A stretch of 64,000 bases of DNA. Source: Afipia sp. Lineage in GTDB: Bacteria; Pseudomonadota; Alphaproteobacteria; Rhizobiales; Xanthobacteraceae. The translations under genes and the position numbers were made by a program. The notes below the pieces were generated by a model. It was given only the letters and a program-made list of their open reading frames with translations, made no database searches and was not told where the DNA came from. The stretch is taken from assembly GCA_017308595.1 (NCBI GenBank), contig JAFKER010000005.1, forward strand, positions 134,950 through 198,949. Direction: 5' to 3'. Positions 46,001 to 56,205 of the stretch are shown piece by piece. Every line of letters starts with the position of its first letter. The first letter of the stretch is position 1.

Positions 46001-46507
46001 ATGAGCGAACACTCTTCCGAGGTTGGTCAGCGCGGCCCGTCGCATCGATGGACGGAGTTCGGCGTTGGCGTCTTCTGCATCCTGTTTGGCGTGATCACAA
46101 TTATCGGCAGCATGAAGGCAGGGGCAGGATGGGGACCGGACGGCCCGAAGTCCGGGTTCTTTCCTTTCTATGTAGGCCTCATCATCGTGCTGGCGAGTTG
46201 CGTAAACTGCATCCAGCTCTTGATGGAGCGAGACGATGGCCAACTGTTTGCGGACTGGGGGCAGCTTCGCCAGGTCCTCTCGGTTTTTGTACCGACCACC
46301 ATCTACTGCCTGAGCATTCCGTATATCGGCATCTACGTCGCCTCGGTTCTTCTCATTGCCCTGTTCATGAAGTGGCTTGGCCAATATCCGTGGACCACGA
46401 CTGCGGCCGTCGCGCTGGGCACGCCATTCGCGGTGTATCTGTTCTTTGAAAAATGGTTCCTCATTCCGCTGCCGAAGGGGCCGCTGGAAGAGTTGCTTGG
46501 TCTCTAG
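46001..46507 (+). CDS. tctB: tripartite tricarboxylate transporter small membrane subunit (TctB family)
   Basis: 168 residues from the ATG at 46001. About four membrane segments; FGVGVFCILFGVITII and GFFPFYVGLIIVLASCVN match TctB. Accessory membrane subunit of the TTT transporter, between receptor and TctA. Confidence 0.85.
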   Translation: MSEHSSEVGQRGPSHRWTEFGVGVFCILFGVITIIGSMKAGAGWGPDGPKSGFFPFYVGLIIVLASCVNCIQLLMERDDGQLFADWGQLRQVLSVFVPTTIYCLSIPYIGIYVASVLLIALFMKWLGQYPWTTTAAVALGTPFAVYLFFEKWFLIPLPKGPLEELLGL

Positions 46508-46534
46508 AAATCCACCGCGGCTGAGGACACTATT

Positions 46535-48046
46535 ATGGAAGAAATTGTAAATCTGTTTCATGGTTTTGCGACGGTGCTGCAGCCGTTCAACATTCTGGTC
46601 ATGGTGATCGGAATTGTGCTCGGCGTTGTCATCGGTGTTTTGCCGGGTCTCGGCGGTGCGAACGGCGTAGCGATTTTGCTGCCGCTGACGTTCAGCATGC
46701 CCCCGACGTCCGCCATCATCATGCTGTCTTGCATCTATTGGGGCGCTCTGTTTGGCGGCGCTATCACATCTGTGTTGTTCAATATCCCCGGCGAGCCGTG
46801 GTCTGTAGCGACGACGTTCGACGGTCATCCGATGGCACAGAACGGCAAGGCCGGCGAAGCGTTGACTGCGGCGTTCACATCGTCATTTGTCGGTGCGTTG
46901 TTCGCTGTGATCATGATCACGCTGGTCGCGCCACTGGTCGCGAAGTTCGCGCTTCAGTTTGGTCCGGCAGAAAAATTCGCGGTGTTCTTCATCGCATTCT
47001 GCAGCTTTATCGGCATGGGCAAGGAGCCGCCCTTCAAGACAATTGTCGCGATGATGATCGGCTTTGCGCTGGCGGCTGTCGGGCTCGACAGCATTACAGG
47101 GCAGCTGCGTCTCACGTTCGGCTTCTCCGAGTTGCTCAGCGGATTCGATTTCCTGATCGCGGTGATCGGTCTCTTCGGAATCGGCGAGATTCTTCTCACG
47201 ATGGAGGAAGGACTGAATTTCCGCGGCAAGCCCGCCAAGATCAACGCAAGGGTAGTTTGGGATACGTGGAAAGAGCTTCCGCGCTATTGGATGACATCAT
47301 TGCGGTCGTGTCTGATCGGGGTGTGGATGGGGGTTTCGCCCGCAGGCGCAACGCCAGCCTCGTTCATGAGTTATGGCATCGCCAAGCGAATGTCGAAAAA
47401 CGGCAAGAACTTCGGCAAGGGTGAAATCGAAGGTGTCGTTGCACCCGAGACCGCCGCGCACGCAGCGGGCACTGCGGCCCTCCTTCCCATGCTCTCGCTT
47501 GGTGTTCCTGGCTCGCCGACGGCTGCGGTGCTGCTCGGCGGCTTGCTGATCTGGGGCTTGCAGCCAGGCCCGCTGCTGTTTGTCGAACAAAAGGAATTCG
47601 TGTGGGGCCTCATCGCCAGCATGTATCTCGGCAATTTCGTCGGGTTGCTTGTGGTGTTGACCTGCGTGCCGTTGTTCGCAGCGATCCTTCGCATTCCGTT
47701 CAGCATCATTGCGCCCGTTATTCTCGTGCTGTGTGCTATCGGTGCTTACACCGTCCATAACAACACCTTCGACGTCGTGATGATGATGGTGTTCGGTGTG
47801 GTCGGGTACGTGATGAAGAAGTGCAACTATCCGATGGCCCCTATGGTTCTGGCCATCGTGCTTGGTGACAAGGCGGAAGAGGCGTTCCGGCAGGCCTTGC
47901 TGGGATCCCAAGGCAGCTTGGGCATCTTCTTCTCCAACGGCTTGGTCGGTTCGATCATGACGCTGGGCTTAATTGCGCTGTTCTGGCCTCTGATCTCGAA
48001 CGGCTGGGCACGATTGTCGTCGCGCGCACCAAAAGCGGCCACATGA
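46535..48046 (+). CDS. tctA: tripartite tricarboxylate transporter large membrane subunit (TctA family)
   Basis: 503 residues and about 12 membrane segments. The signature GVVIGVLPGLGGANGVAILLPLTF lies near residue 25 and a second GSPTAAVLLGGLLIWGL-type repeat near residue 325. It forms the sodium- or proton-coupled translocation channel. 28 bases after tctB. Confidence 0.9.
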   Translation: MEEIVNLFHGFATVLQPFNILVMVIGIVLGVVIGVLPGLGGANGVAILLPLTFSMPPTSAIIMLSCIYWGALFGGAITSVLFNIPGEPWSVATTFDGHPMAQNGKAGEALTAAFTSSFVGALFAVIMITLVAPLVAKFALQFGPAEKFAVFFIAFCSFIGMGKEPPFKTIVAMMIGFALAAVGLDSITGQLRLTFGFSELLSGFDFLIAVIGLFGIGEILLTMEEGLNFRGKPAKINARVVWDTWKELPRYWMTSLRSCLIGVWMGVSPAGATPASFMSYGIAKRMSKNGKNFGKGEIEGVVAPETAAHAAGTAALLPMLSLGVPGSPTAAVLLGGLLIWGLQPGPLLFVEQKEFVWGLIASMYLGNFVGLLVVLTCVPLFAAILRIPFSIIAPVILVLCAIGAYTVHNNTFDVVMMMVFGVVGYVMKKCNYPMAPMVLAIVLGDKAEEAFRQALLGSQGSLGIFFSNGLVGSIMTLGLIALFWPLISNGWARLSSRAPKAAT

Positions 48047-48131
48047 CCAGGGATGTTGGCGTCAACCGGATCTATCTGCGTAAGCTCGTCTGTTCTTGTA
48101 GCGCCTGATTTCCAGTGAATATCGTCCTATC

Positions 48132-48163
48132 AAAAGGCTCCGGCAGCTGCCGGGGCCTTTTTC
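48132..48163 (+). terminator. rho-independent terminator after tctA
   Basis: AAAAGGCTCCGGCAGCTGCCGGGGCCTTTTT: a near-perfect stem with an A-tract before it and five T after it, about 85 bases past the tctA stop. Confidence 0.85.
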
Positions 48164-48230
48164 TCTGGCAAGTTCATGCCGAAGACGCATAGCAAAAATG
48201 TCGCAGGTTCCCTCGAATACCTCTTGCAAT

Positions 48231-48249
48231 TTGGCATATCGTATACCAG
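48231..48249. promoter_or_regulatory. GntR operator candidate 5 (TTGGCAT-N5-ATACCAG)
   Basis: TTGGCAT-ATCGT-ATACCAG, 59 bases before the antiporter ATG at 48308. Fits the shared 7-5-7 layout. Confidence 0.72.
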
Positions 48250-48307
48250 CCTCCGCCTCGTAGCGCTTGCCGAAACCTAACTGAGCAAAGGCGCATTCGG
48301 AGGAACG

Positions 48308-49600
48308 ATGACGGATACGGTGCACCCAGCAGCCCCCGCGGCTGCACGCGTCAGCGACACCTATCGCTGGCTCCAATTGGCGATCGGCGTTGGCGCCATG
48401 GTGATGATCGCGAATTACCAATACGGCTGGACGTTCTTTGTCCCCGACATCCAGAAAAATTTCGGATGGGATCGTGCGTCGATCCAGTGGGCATTTACGC
48501 TGTTCGTCCTGTTCGAAACATGGCTGGTGCCCGTCGAGGGCTGGTTTGTCGATAAGTACGGACCACGCATTGTCGTTCTGGTCGGCGGCGTCCTTTGCGC
48601 CATCGGCTGGGCGATTAACGCGAAGGCGACATCGCTGAATGGTTTCTATCTCGGCATGATCATTGCGGGCATCGGCGCGGGCGCCGTCTACGGTACGTGT
48701 GTCGGCAATGCGTTGAAGTGGTTTCCTGACAAGCGCGGTCTTGCAGCGGGTATCACTGCAGCAGGTTTCGGCGCCGGTTCTGCGCTGACGGTTGCGCCGA
48801 TTCAGGCGATGATCAAGAACGATGGCTTCCAGAACACTTTTCTCTACTTCGGCCTGGGGCAGGGCATCGTCATTGTGCTGCTGTCGTTCATCATGTTCGC
48901 TCCGAAGGCAGGGCAGGTTCCTGCTGTGGTTCAGAACGCGAACATCATTCAGACGCGCCGCAACTATGCGCCAACAGAGGTGCTACGACAGCCGATTTTC
49001 TGGCTGATGTACTTCATGTTCGTGATCGTCGGTGCTGGTGGTTTGATGGTCACTGCAAACCTGAAGCCGATTGCCGTCGACTGGAAGGTCGACAGCGTTC
49101 CTGTGACGCTGATCGGCATGACGATGACGGCGGTCACCTTCGCGGCAACCATCGATCGCGTGCTTAACGGTTTGACACGGCCTTTCTTCGGCTGGATCTC
49201 CGACATGATCGGCCGCGAGAACACGATGTTTATCGCCTTCGGCATGGAAGGCGTTGGCATCTACATGCTCTACCTTTGGGGCCATGATCCAGTCTGGTTC
49301 GTGCTGCTCTCAGGCTTCGTGTTCTTTGCCTGGGGTGAAATCTATTCACTCTTCCCCTCGACCTGCACGGACACGTTCGGCTCGAAGTTCGCCACGACCA
49401 ACGCAGGCTTGCTGTACACCGCGAAAGGAACGGCGGCGCTGCTCGTTCCTGTGGCGAACTACATGCAGCAGAGCTCTGGCACATGGGACATGGTTTTCAT
49501 CGTGGCGGCGGGCGCGAACATTCTCGCATCGTTGCTCGCGATCATCGTGTTGAAGCCGTGGCGTAAGGTCGTCGTGGCCAAGTCGCAACAAGCTGCCTGA
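48308..49600 (+). CDS. oxalate/formate antiporter family MFS transporter (OxlT-like)
   Basis: 430 residues and 12 predicted membrane segments. DKYGPRIVVLVGGVLCAIGW is the MFS loop 2-3 motif. The key charged residues of OxlT are present in context: Arg in NGLTRPFFGWISD (segment 8) and Lys in GLLYTAKGTAAL (segment 11). It should exchange oxalate for formate and, with Oxc, generate proton-motive force. It is a single gene with its own operator and terminator. Confidence 0.88.
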   Translation: MTDTVHPAAPAAARVSDTYRWLQLAIGVGAMVMIANYQYGWTFFVPDIQKNFGWDRASIQWAFTLFVLFETWLVPVEGWFVDKYGPRIVVLVGGVLCAIGWAINAKATSLNGFYLGMIIAGIGAGAVYGTCVGNALKWFPDKRGLAAGITAAGFGAGSALTVAPIQAMIKNDGFQNTFLYFGLGQGIVIVLLSFIMFAPKAGQVPAVVQNANIIQTRRNYAPTEVLRQPIFWLMYFMFVIVGAGGLMVTANLKPIAVDWKVDSVPVTLIGMTMTAVTFAATIDRVLNGLTRPFFGWISDMIGRENTMFIAFGMEGVGIYMLYLWGHDPVWFVLLSGFVFFAWGEIYSLFPSTCTDTFGSKFATTNAGLLYTAKGTAALLVPVANYMQQSSGTWDMVFIVAAGANILASLLAIIVLKPWRKVVVAKSQQAA

Positions 49601-49627
49601 CGCGACTCCAACCGTTCGTTGCAAAAA

Positions 49628-49662
49628 ATGCGCGCTCATCTCCGGATGGGCGCGCTTTTCTT
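49628..49662 (+). terminator. rho-independent terminator after the antiporter gene
   Basis: GCGCGCTCATC-TCCG-GATGGGCGCGC followed by TTTTCTTTT, with A6 before it. Confidence 0.85.
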
Positions 49663-49703
49663 TTCGCGGGCCGATTGACAGCGGCAGATTGAGTGGGCAA
49701 TCT

Positions 49704-49722
49704 CTGGTATACATAATACAAG
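49704..49722. promoter_or_regulatory. GntR operator candidate 6 (CTGGTAT-N5-ATACAAG)
   Basis: CTGGTAT-ACATA-ATACAAG, 73 bases before the sucC start at 49795. Same layout as the other sites, with a weaker right half. Confidence 0.65.
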
Positions 49723-49794
49723 ATGGCTATCAAGTCATATAAGCCCCGAAGAACAGGGCGCTTTTGGACTTCGGTCACGACGGGAGGAACTGCA

Positions 49795-50996
<1,202 letters not shown>

Positions 50997-50997
<1 letters not shown>

Positions 50998-51881
50998 TGT
51001 CCATTCTTATCGACAGCAACACCAAGGTCATTTGTCAGGGTTTTACCGGGAAAAACGGCACTTTTCACTCCGAGCAGGCGGCGCTCTACGGCACCAAAAT
51101 GGTCGGCGGCACGTCGCCTGGAAAAGGCGGAACGACTCACCTCGGAATGCCGGTGTTCGATACCGTTGCGGAAGCGCGCCAGACAACCGGCGCGGACGCC
51201 AGCGTGATCTACGTTCCGCCGCCGGGCGCTGCGGACGCGATCTGCGAAGCGATCGATGCGGAGGTGCCGCTGATCGTCTGCATCACGGAAGGCATTCCGG
51301 TGGCCGACATGGTTCGCGTCAAACGCGCGCTCGAAGGTTCGAAGTCCCGCTTGATCGGTCCCAATTGTCCCGGCGTGATGACGGCGGGCGAGTGCAAGAT
51401 CGGGATCATGCCCGGCAACATTTTCAAGAAGGGCAATGTCGGCATCGTGTCGCGCTCGGGCACACTGACCTATGAGGCGGTGTATCAGACGTCCGCCGAA
51501 GGTCTCGGCCAAACAACGGCGGTCGGCATCGGCGGCGATCCGGTGAAAGGCACAGACTTTATCTCGATGCTTGAGCTGTTTCTTGCCGATCCGGCCACCA
51601 AGTCGATCGTGATGATCGGCGAGATCGGCGGCTCGTCGGAAGAAGATGCTGCCCAGTTCATCAAGGATGAAGCGAAGCGCGGACGCAAGAAGCCGATGGT
51701 CGGTTTCATCGCCGGCCGCACCGCACCTCCGGGCCGCCGCATGGGTCATGCCGGCGCGATCATCTCGGGCGGCAAGGGCGATGCTGAGTCGAAGATCGCG
51801 GCGATGGAATCCGCAGGGATCCGCGTCTCGCCATCTCCTGCACGCCTCGGCAAGACATTGGTGGAAGTTCTGAAAGGCTGA
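50997..51881 (+). CDS. sucD: succinyl-CoA synthetase-type alpha subunit (locus-specific paralogue)
   Basis: 294 residues. The ATG overlaps the sucC stop by one base (TAATG). CoA-binding [14 protein letters not shown] near residue 15 and the phosphohistidine motif [13 protein letters not shown] near residue 250 (His about 251) are intact, so the pair should be catalytically competent. Confidence 0.9.
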
Positions 51882-52342
51882 CGTGCACTCGTGCGCGTTT
51901 TCGCGTCGGAGAATTTTGCTGACGCATACTTGAAATGAACTGCTGTCATGCCCGGCCCTGTGCCGGGCATGTGCGTTTATGGGCGCATCGCGAAAATTTA
52001 GTGTCCTCAAGCGGACGCCTTAGCGTCTCGTGCACGGCAGGTCGCGATCGATCGGCCGCCGCCTGCTGCGACAACGATCATAGTCCATGGTGCTGCGATT
52101 TTTTGCCGCGAGCGATGTGGCCACACGTCGCGGCCTTTGCCGGATCATCGGTGATGATAATTCCGGCTGCGGGGCACCTGCTGAGGCTGATTTTGCATAA
52201 GGCAAAACGGTGACGAACTTTTCTGCAAGGGGCGAAGAGGTGACGGGATGACGGCAGGTTGCGGCGCTGGCTGGGCGGCCAGACATGCGGAGCGGGAGGT
52301 CGTAGCATACCTGTTGAAATAGGAATTTGTTCCGATTGACTC
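51882..52342. other. intergenic region after sucD with palindromic hairpin
   Basis: About 460 bases without a convincing gene. CATGCCCGGC-CCTGT-GCCGGGCATG (51947-51971) is a perfect ten-base-pair hairpin of a kind common as a repeat in Bradyrhizobium relatives, and may terminate sucD. The rest contains only short unsupported frames. Confidence 0.5.
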
Positions 52343-52361
52343 GTGGCATAATGTATACCAA
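52343..52361. promoter_or_regulatory. GntR operator candidate 7 (GTGGCAT-N5-ATACCAA)
   Basis: GTGGCAT-AATGT-ATACCAA, 84 bases before the CBS gene at 52446. It is the rightmost copy, close to where GC rises, and marks the probable right end of the regulon. Confidence 0.68.
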
Positions 52362-52445
52362 TATCGAGGGCACCAACGAGGATGGTGCCTCGCAGACTGG
52401 TGCCTTCGGGGAGGCCATCCCCGGCGACGAACGAGGGAGGTTGTG

Positions 52446-52892
52446 ATGAGAGTCGGAGACATCCTGAACAGGAAGAGCACCCGTATCGCCACCATCCGCA
52501 TGAACGAAACCGTTGCCACCGCGGCCCGGCTTCTTCGCGACGAAAACATCAGCGCGCTCGTCGTGAAAGACGTGTGCCGCACGGAGGGCAATGTCGCAGT
52601 TGGCATGTTCACGGAGCGCGACGTGGTGCGCGCTATCGCCGAGCACGGCCAGGCAGGATTGAACTTGAAAGTTGCCGCGCTGATTTCCGTGCAGCGGCTG
52701 GTGTCGTGCCGCTCGACCGACTCGATCGACCATGTGCGCGACCTGATGAATGACAATCACATCCGGCATCTGCCGGTGATCGACGACTACACGCTGATCG
52801 GGGTGATCAGCATGCGAGATATCAATTCTTCTGCCGGGTTCGGCTTGATAGCCCGTCCCGGACAGCGGCCTGCCGAAATCGTGTTTGCCTGA
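52446..52892 (+). CDS. two-CBS-domain protein
   Basis: 148 residues from the ATG at 52446, with ACGAGGGAGG just before it; an adjacent GTG at 52443 is possible. Two CBS domains (residues ~10-68 and ~80-135), the first with VGMFTERDVVRAI and the second with RHLPVIDD...GVISMRDIN. Such pairs bind adenine nucleotides and regulate partner enzymes or transporters. The operator ahead of it and the location between sucD and the ketopantoate-reductase homologue suggest an energy-sensing role in oxalate metabolism. Partner unknown. Confidence 0.8.
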   Translation: MRVGDILNRKSTRIATIRMNETVATAARLLRDENISALVVKDVCRTEGNVAVGMFTERDVVRAIAEHGQAGLNLKVAALISVQRLVSCRSTDSIDHVRDLMNDNHIRHLPVIDDYTLIGVISMRDINSSAGFGLIARPGQRPAEIVFA

Positions 52893-52989
52893 CGGTTCTC
52901 CCTGCAGGGCGCGATCACATGCACTTCCCAGTCGTGTGAAAGCGCCCTGCCTTTTTACCTGACGCCGGGCTAACATTCGGGGACCAGCG

Positions 52990-53964
52990 ATGAAAATCTG
53001 CATTTACGGCGCCGGCGCGATCGGCGGCTATCTTGGCGTGCAACTTGCGCTGGCCGGCGCTGATGTGAGCCTTGTGGCGCGGGGCGCGCATCTGGCGGCG
53101 ATGAAGGCCAACGGCCTCAAGCTTCTGATCGACGGCGAAGAACGCGTGGCTTATCCGCGTTGCACGGACAATCCCGCCGACCTCGGCGTGCAGGATGTCG
53201 TGATCGTCTGTCTCAAGGCGCATTCGATCACCGGCGTGATCGATGCGATGCAGCCGCTGCTCGGGCCGAAGACGCGTATCGTCACCGCCGTCAACGGCAT
53301 TCCCTACTGGTATTTCTACAAGCACGGCAACGCCTGCGAAGGCGCGACGCTGGAAAGCATCGATCCCGGCGGGCGGCAGTGGAAAGAACTCGGCCCCGAA
53401 CGCGCCATTGGCTGCGTGGTTTATCCCGCCACCGAGATCGAGGCACCGGGGGTGATCCGTCATATCTATGGAGACCGTTTTCCATTGGGCGAGCCGTCGG
53501 GGGAAATCACCGAGGACATCCAGGCACTGGCGGCGCTGTTCGAGAAGGCCGGCCTCAAGGCGCCGGTGCTTGAAAACATCCGTGACGAGATCTGGCTGAA
53601 GCTGTGGGGCAATGTCTCGTTCAACCCGATCAGCGCGCTCACCCATGCAACGCTCGATGTCCTGTGCAGCGATCCCGGCACCCGCGCGGTGACGCGCTCG
53701 ATGATGGTCGAGGCCCAGCAGATCGCCGAGACTTTCGGCGTCAAATTCCGCGTCGATGTCGATCGCCGCATCGAGGGCGGACGCAAGGTCGGCGCGCACA
53801 AGACCTCGATGCTGCAGGATCTGGAACGCGGCCGGCCGATGGAAATCGATCCGCTGGTCACGGTGGTTCAGGAGATGGGCAAGCTGACAAAAATGCCGAC
53901 GCCGAGTATCGATACGGTGCTGGCGCTTGTCGTGCAGCGCGCGAATGTCGCGGGACTGTATTGA
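52990..53964 (+). CDS. ketopantoate reductase family protein, candidate oxalyl-CoA reductase (PanE2-like)
   Basis: 324 residues: N-terminal Rossmann motif YGAGAIGGYLGVQLA, KAHSI near residue 77, VNGIPYWYF, and the catalytic lysine segment WLKLWGNVSFNP near residue 205. Family members reduce 2-ketopantoate. In Methylobacterium extorquens a PanE paralogue (PanE2) was shown to reduce oxalyl-CoA to glyoxylate during oxalate assimilation. The position at the end of an oxalate locus whose other half is gcl-hyi-glxR makes that role likely here. It lies 97 bases after the CBS gene and may share its operator. Confidence 0.83.
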   Translation: MKICIYGAGAIGGYLGVQLALAGADVSLVARGAHLAAMKANGLKLLIDGEERVAYPRCTDNPADLGVQDVVIVCLKAHSITGVIDAMQPLLGPKTRIVTAVNGIPYWYFYKHGNACEGATLESIDPGGRQWKELGPERAIGCVVYPATEIEAPGVIRHIYGDRFPLGEPSGEITEDIQALAALFEKAGLKAPVLENIRDEIWLKLWGNVSFNPISALTHATLDVLCSDPGTRAVTRSMMVEAQQIAETFGVKFRVDVDRRIEGGRKVGAHKTSMLQDLERGRPMEIDPLVTVVQEMGKLTKMPTPSIDTVLALVVQRANVAGLY

Positions 53965-54037
53965 AGGGCAACGCCAGGCCTGTTCTCCGCTGGTTGTTCC
54001 CGCTTGCGCGGCAACGACTCACGGAGAGATCTCAGTC

Positions 54038-54694
54038 CTACCGCGAATTCTCGGGTTCGTTTCTGGATACTTTGGTGCCGGTGAGTTCGGCAAAGGCGGG
54101 GCCGAGGCCCGTCATCCGCACCAGCAGTGTCATGTCGTTCTTCTGCGTGCCGTTGAGCTGTGCATAGAACGCGCGCGTCGCAGTCTTCAGCCGCGCGATG
54201 GCGTCGCTCTCGGTGTCGAACGAATCGTCGCGGTCTTTCTTCAGCCGCTTCTGATAGTCCTCGATCTGCAGCGTGACCTCACGCATCGCGTTTTCCACCG
54301 GCTGCCAGTATTTCTGCTGCGCGGGCGTCAGGTTGAGCCGCTTCTTGATGCCGGCGATCTGGCTGTCGTTGAGGAACAGCCGGGATGGCTTCTCGGATCT
54401 GGAGGCCTGACGGCGCGGTAGTGTCACCGGCGCATTGAGCCAGGCGCGGGCTGTCTCAAGCATGTCGTTCGGAACAGCGGGCTGTTCGGTCTGTGCCGGA
54501 ACGGGAGTTGCGATGACGCGATCCTGTTTCATCATCGTGTTGGAGATCGGATAGCGCTCATTCAGTGTCCGCTCATCCTTCGTGAGCGATGCCGATGCGC
54601 TCTGAAAGAACTGTTCGCCGATCATCCATCCGGCCGCGGCGGCGAGGATGCCCGCGCCGCTCAGCAACACAATATATGTCGTCCGGATCGCCAC
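54038..54694 (-). CDS. LTXXQ-motif periplasmic/membrane-anchored protein (Spy/CpxP-like)
   Basis: 218 residues. An N-terminal membrane anchor or signal (residues ~8-30: YIVLLSGAGILAAAAGWMIG) is followed by a variable linker and a helical domain with LTPAQQKYWQPVENAMREV, the LTXXQ motif of the Spy/CpxP family. Usually an envelope-stress chaperone-like protein. Alone on the minus strand. Confidence 0.65.
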   Translation of the reverse strand: MAIRTTYIVLLSGAGILAAAAGWMIGEQFFQSASASLTKDERTLNERYPISNTMMKQDRVIATPVPAQTEQPAVPNDMLETARAWLNAPVTLPRRQASRSEKPSRLFLNDSQIAGIKKRLNLTPAQQKYWQPVENAMREVTLQIEDYQKRLKKDRDDSFDTESDAIARLKTATRAFYAQLNGTQKNDMTLLVRMTGLGPAFAELTGTKVSRNEPENSR

Positions 54695-55003
54695 TCAGGT
54701 TTCTCTGTGGGTGTCTACTGCTGCTGAAAGCGGCCAGTCTGGCGCAAAATGTTGAACAATTGTGGCTTTCCAAGGCTCCATCGCGCTCAACACTTGGCGC
54801 GGCATTGTCAATACCGGGTAAATCAGCGGGTTTCGCAGCGCAAGACGCGGTGTGAGACAGGGCGCGAGACATGGCTTGGCGGATCGGGTAAAGGGACCGC
54901 TGCAATGATGCGGACGGAAGTGTCCGGGCAGGCCGGTCCGATTGCCGGTTCCCTGGAGCAATCCAGGGCTGCCTCCGACCATGTCCCATTCCGGAGACCA
55001 ATA
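54695..55003. other. 309-bp intergenic stretch
   Basis: Lies between two diverging genes. It holds a small hairpin, CCCTGGA-GCAA-TCCAGGG (54951-54968), and a CCGGAG just before the next start. No gene or known element was recognised. Confidence 0.4.
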
Positions 55004-55276
55004 ATGAGCGATAAGAACGCAAAGCCGCACGGCCCAACAAGCGAGGGCAGCGCCGTCCCGCAATATGAGATCGAGGGTCGCGCGATGCGCGCCAATATGG
55101 AAAAGCTGCGCGCGCTGCGTCTTGCGAAGGAAGCGGCCGAGGCAGCCTCAGCGCCGCCGAAGCCGGCGAAGAAGGCGGGCGGGAAGCGAACCGCCGCTGC
55201 GAAGACGGAGAAGGCTGCGCCGGCGAAATTGTCCGACTGGCTGGCAGATCAGCGCAAGGGCGGCTTCCGGACCTAG
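55004..55276 (+). CDS. small Lys/Ala-rich protein of unknown function
   Basis: 90 residues from the ATG at 55004 (MSDKNAKPHGPTSEG), with CCGGAG before it. A short helix, YEIEGRAMRANMEKLRALRLAKEAAEAA, is followed by an alanine/lysine/proline-rich tail resembling a histone-H1 type C-terminus (PKPAKKAGGKRTAAAKTEK) and a conserved-looking end LSDWLADQRKGGFRT. The basic tail suggests nucleic-acid contact. No family assigned. Confidence 0.6.
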   Translation: MSDKNAKPHGPTSEGSAVPQYEIEGRAMRANMEKLRALRLAKEAAEAASAPPKPAKKAGGKRTAAAKTEKAAPAKLSDWLADQRKGGFRT

Positions 55277-55285
55277 CTCGATGTC

Positions 55286-55396
55286 GTCCCGGCGAAGGCC
55301 GGGACCCATAACCACAGGATTTCTTGTTGAGCCGAATGTCGGACTTTCTGCCTTGAAACGATGACAGGGGTGATGGATCCCGGTCTTCGCCGGGAT
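55286..55396. repeat. palindromic intergenic repeat pair
   Basis: Hairpin GTCCCGGC-GAAG-GCCGGGAC (55286-55305) and a second, ATCCCGG-TCTTCG-CCGGGAT (55377-55396), frame about 70 bases. The pattern with GTCCCGG and CCATAACCACAGG is a familiar mosaic repeat in Bradyrhizobium and Rhodopseudomonas genomes. Confidence 0.7.
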
Positions 55397-55437
55397 GACC
55401 GCTGAGACGTATTGATGGCAAATGATCGGAAACAGCA

Positions 55438-55917
55438 GTGACCACGGTTTACGATTTCTCGGCGCAGACCCTGGACGGAGCAGAGCGTTCGCTGAATGCC
55501 TATCAGGAACAGGTGCTTCTGATCGTCAACACAGCGAGCGCTTGCGGATTCACGCCGCAATATGCGCAGCTTGAGGAATTGCAGCGCAAGTTCGGTCCCC
55601 GCGGCTTTTCGGTGCTCGGTTTCCCCTGCAACCAGTTCGGCGGGCAGGAGCCGGGCAGCGCGCAGGAGATCGCAACGTTCTGCTCGCAGAAATACGACGT
55701 GACGTTTCCGATGTTCGCCAAGGTCGATGTCAACGGCGACAACGCGCTGCCGCTGTTCGATCACCTCAAGACGGAAAAGCCGGGTGTGCTCGGCCTGACC
55801 GCGATCAAATGGAATTTCACGAAGTTTCTGGTCGATCGCGCCGGCAAGACCGTGGCGCGCTACGGCTCGACCACATCACCCGCCGCGCTGACCCGCGATA
55901 TTGAAAAGCTCCTGTAA
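55438..55917 (+). CDS. glutathione peroxidase family protein
   Basis: 159 residues from a GTG at 55438. Peroxidatic Cys in NTASACGFTPQYAQLEEL (near residue 37), FPCNQFGGQEPG near residue 63 and the WNFTKFLVDRAG Trp-Asn-Phe segment near residue 123: the Cys-Gln-Trp-Asn tetrad of bacterial GPx. Cysteine, not selenocysteine, is used. Reduces peroxides using a thiol partner. Confidence 0.9.
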   Translation: MTTVYDFSAQTLDGAERSLNAYQEQVLLIVNTASACGFTPQYAQLEELQRKFGPRGFSVLGFPCNQFGGQEPGSAQEIATFCSQKYDVTFPMFAKVDVNGDNALPLFDHLKTEKPGVLGLTAIKWNFTKFLVDRAGKTVARYGSTTSPAALTRDIEKLL

Positions 55918-55958
55918 TCAGGGCATCTGTCGAAGCGAAACCGAATCAGGATACCGAC

Positions 55959-56198
55959 ATGAGCGAATTGCCAGACCGCCTCTCCATCGACCCGCGCAGC
56001 CCGTATTACAACGCGGAGGTTCTGTCGCGCGATGTCGGCATTCGCTTCAAGGGCGTCGAAAAAACCAACGTCGAGGAATATTGCGTCAGCGAGGGCTGGG
56101 TGCGGGTGGCGGTCGGCTCGTCGAAGGACCGCTTCGGCAATCCGGTGACCATGAAACTGACCGGTCCGGTCGAGCCGTATTTCCGGGACGAGGCGTAA
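55959..56198 (+). CDS. DUF3297 family protein
   Basis: 79 residues, matching the usual length of this small alphaproteobacterial family. Begins MSELPDRLSIDPRSPYYNAEVLSRDVGIRFKGVEK and ends LTGPVEPYFRDEA. The cold-shock-like beta-rich composition gives no functional clue. Convergent with the TPR-glycosyltransferase gene. Confidence 0.8.
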   Translation: MSELPDRLSIDPRSPYYNAEVLSRDVGIRFKGVEKTNVEEYCVSEGWVRVAVGSSKDRFGNPVTMKLTGPVEPYFRDEA

Positions 56199-56205
56199 AA
56201 CGCAG

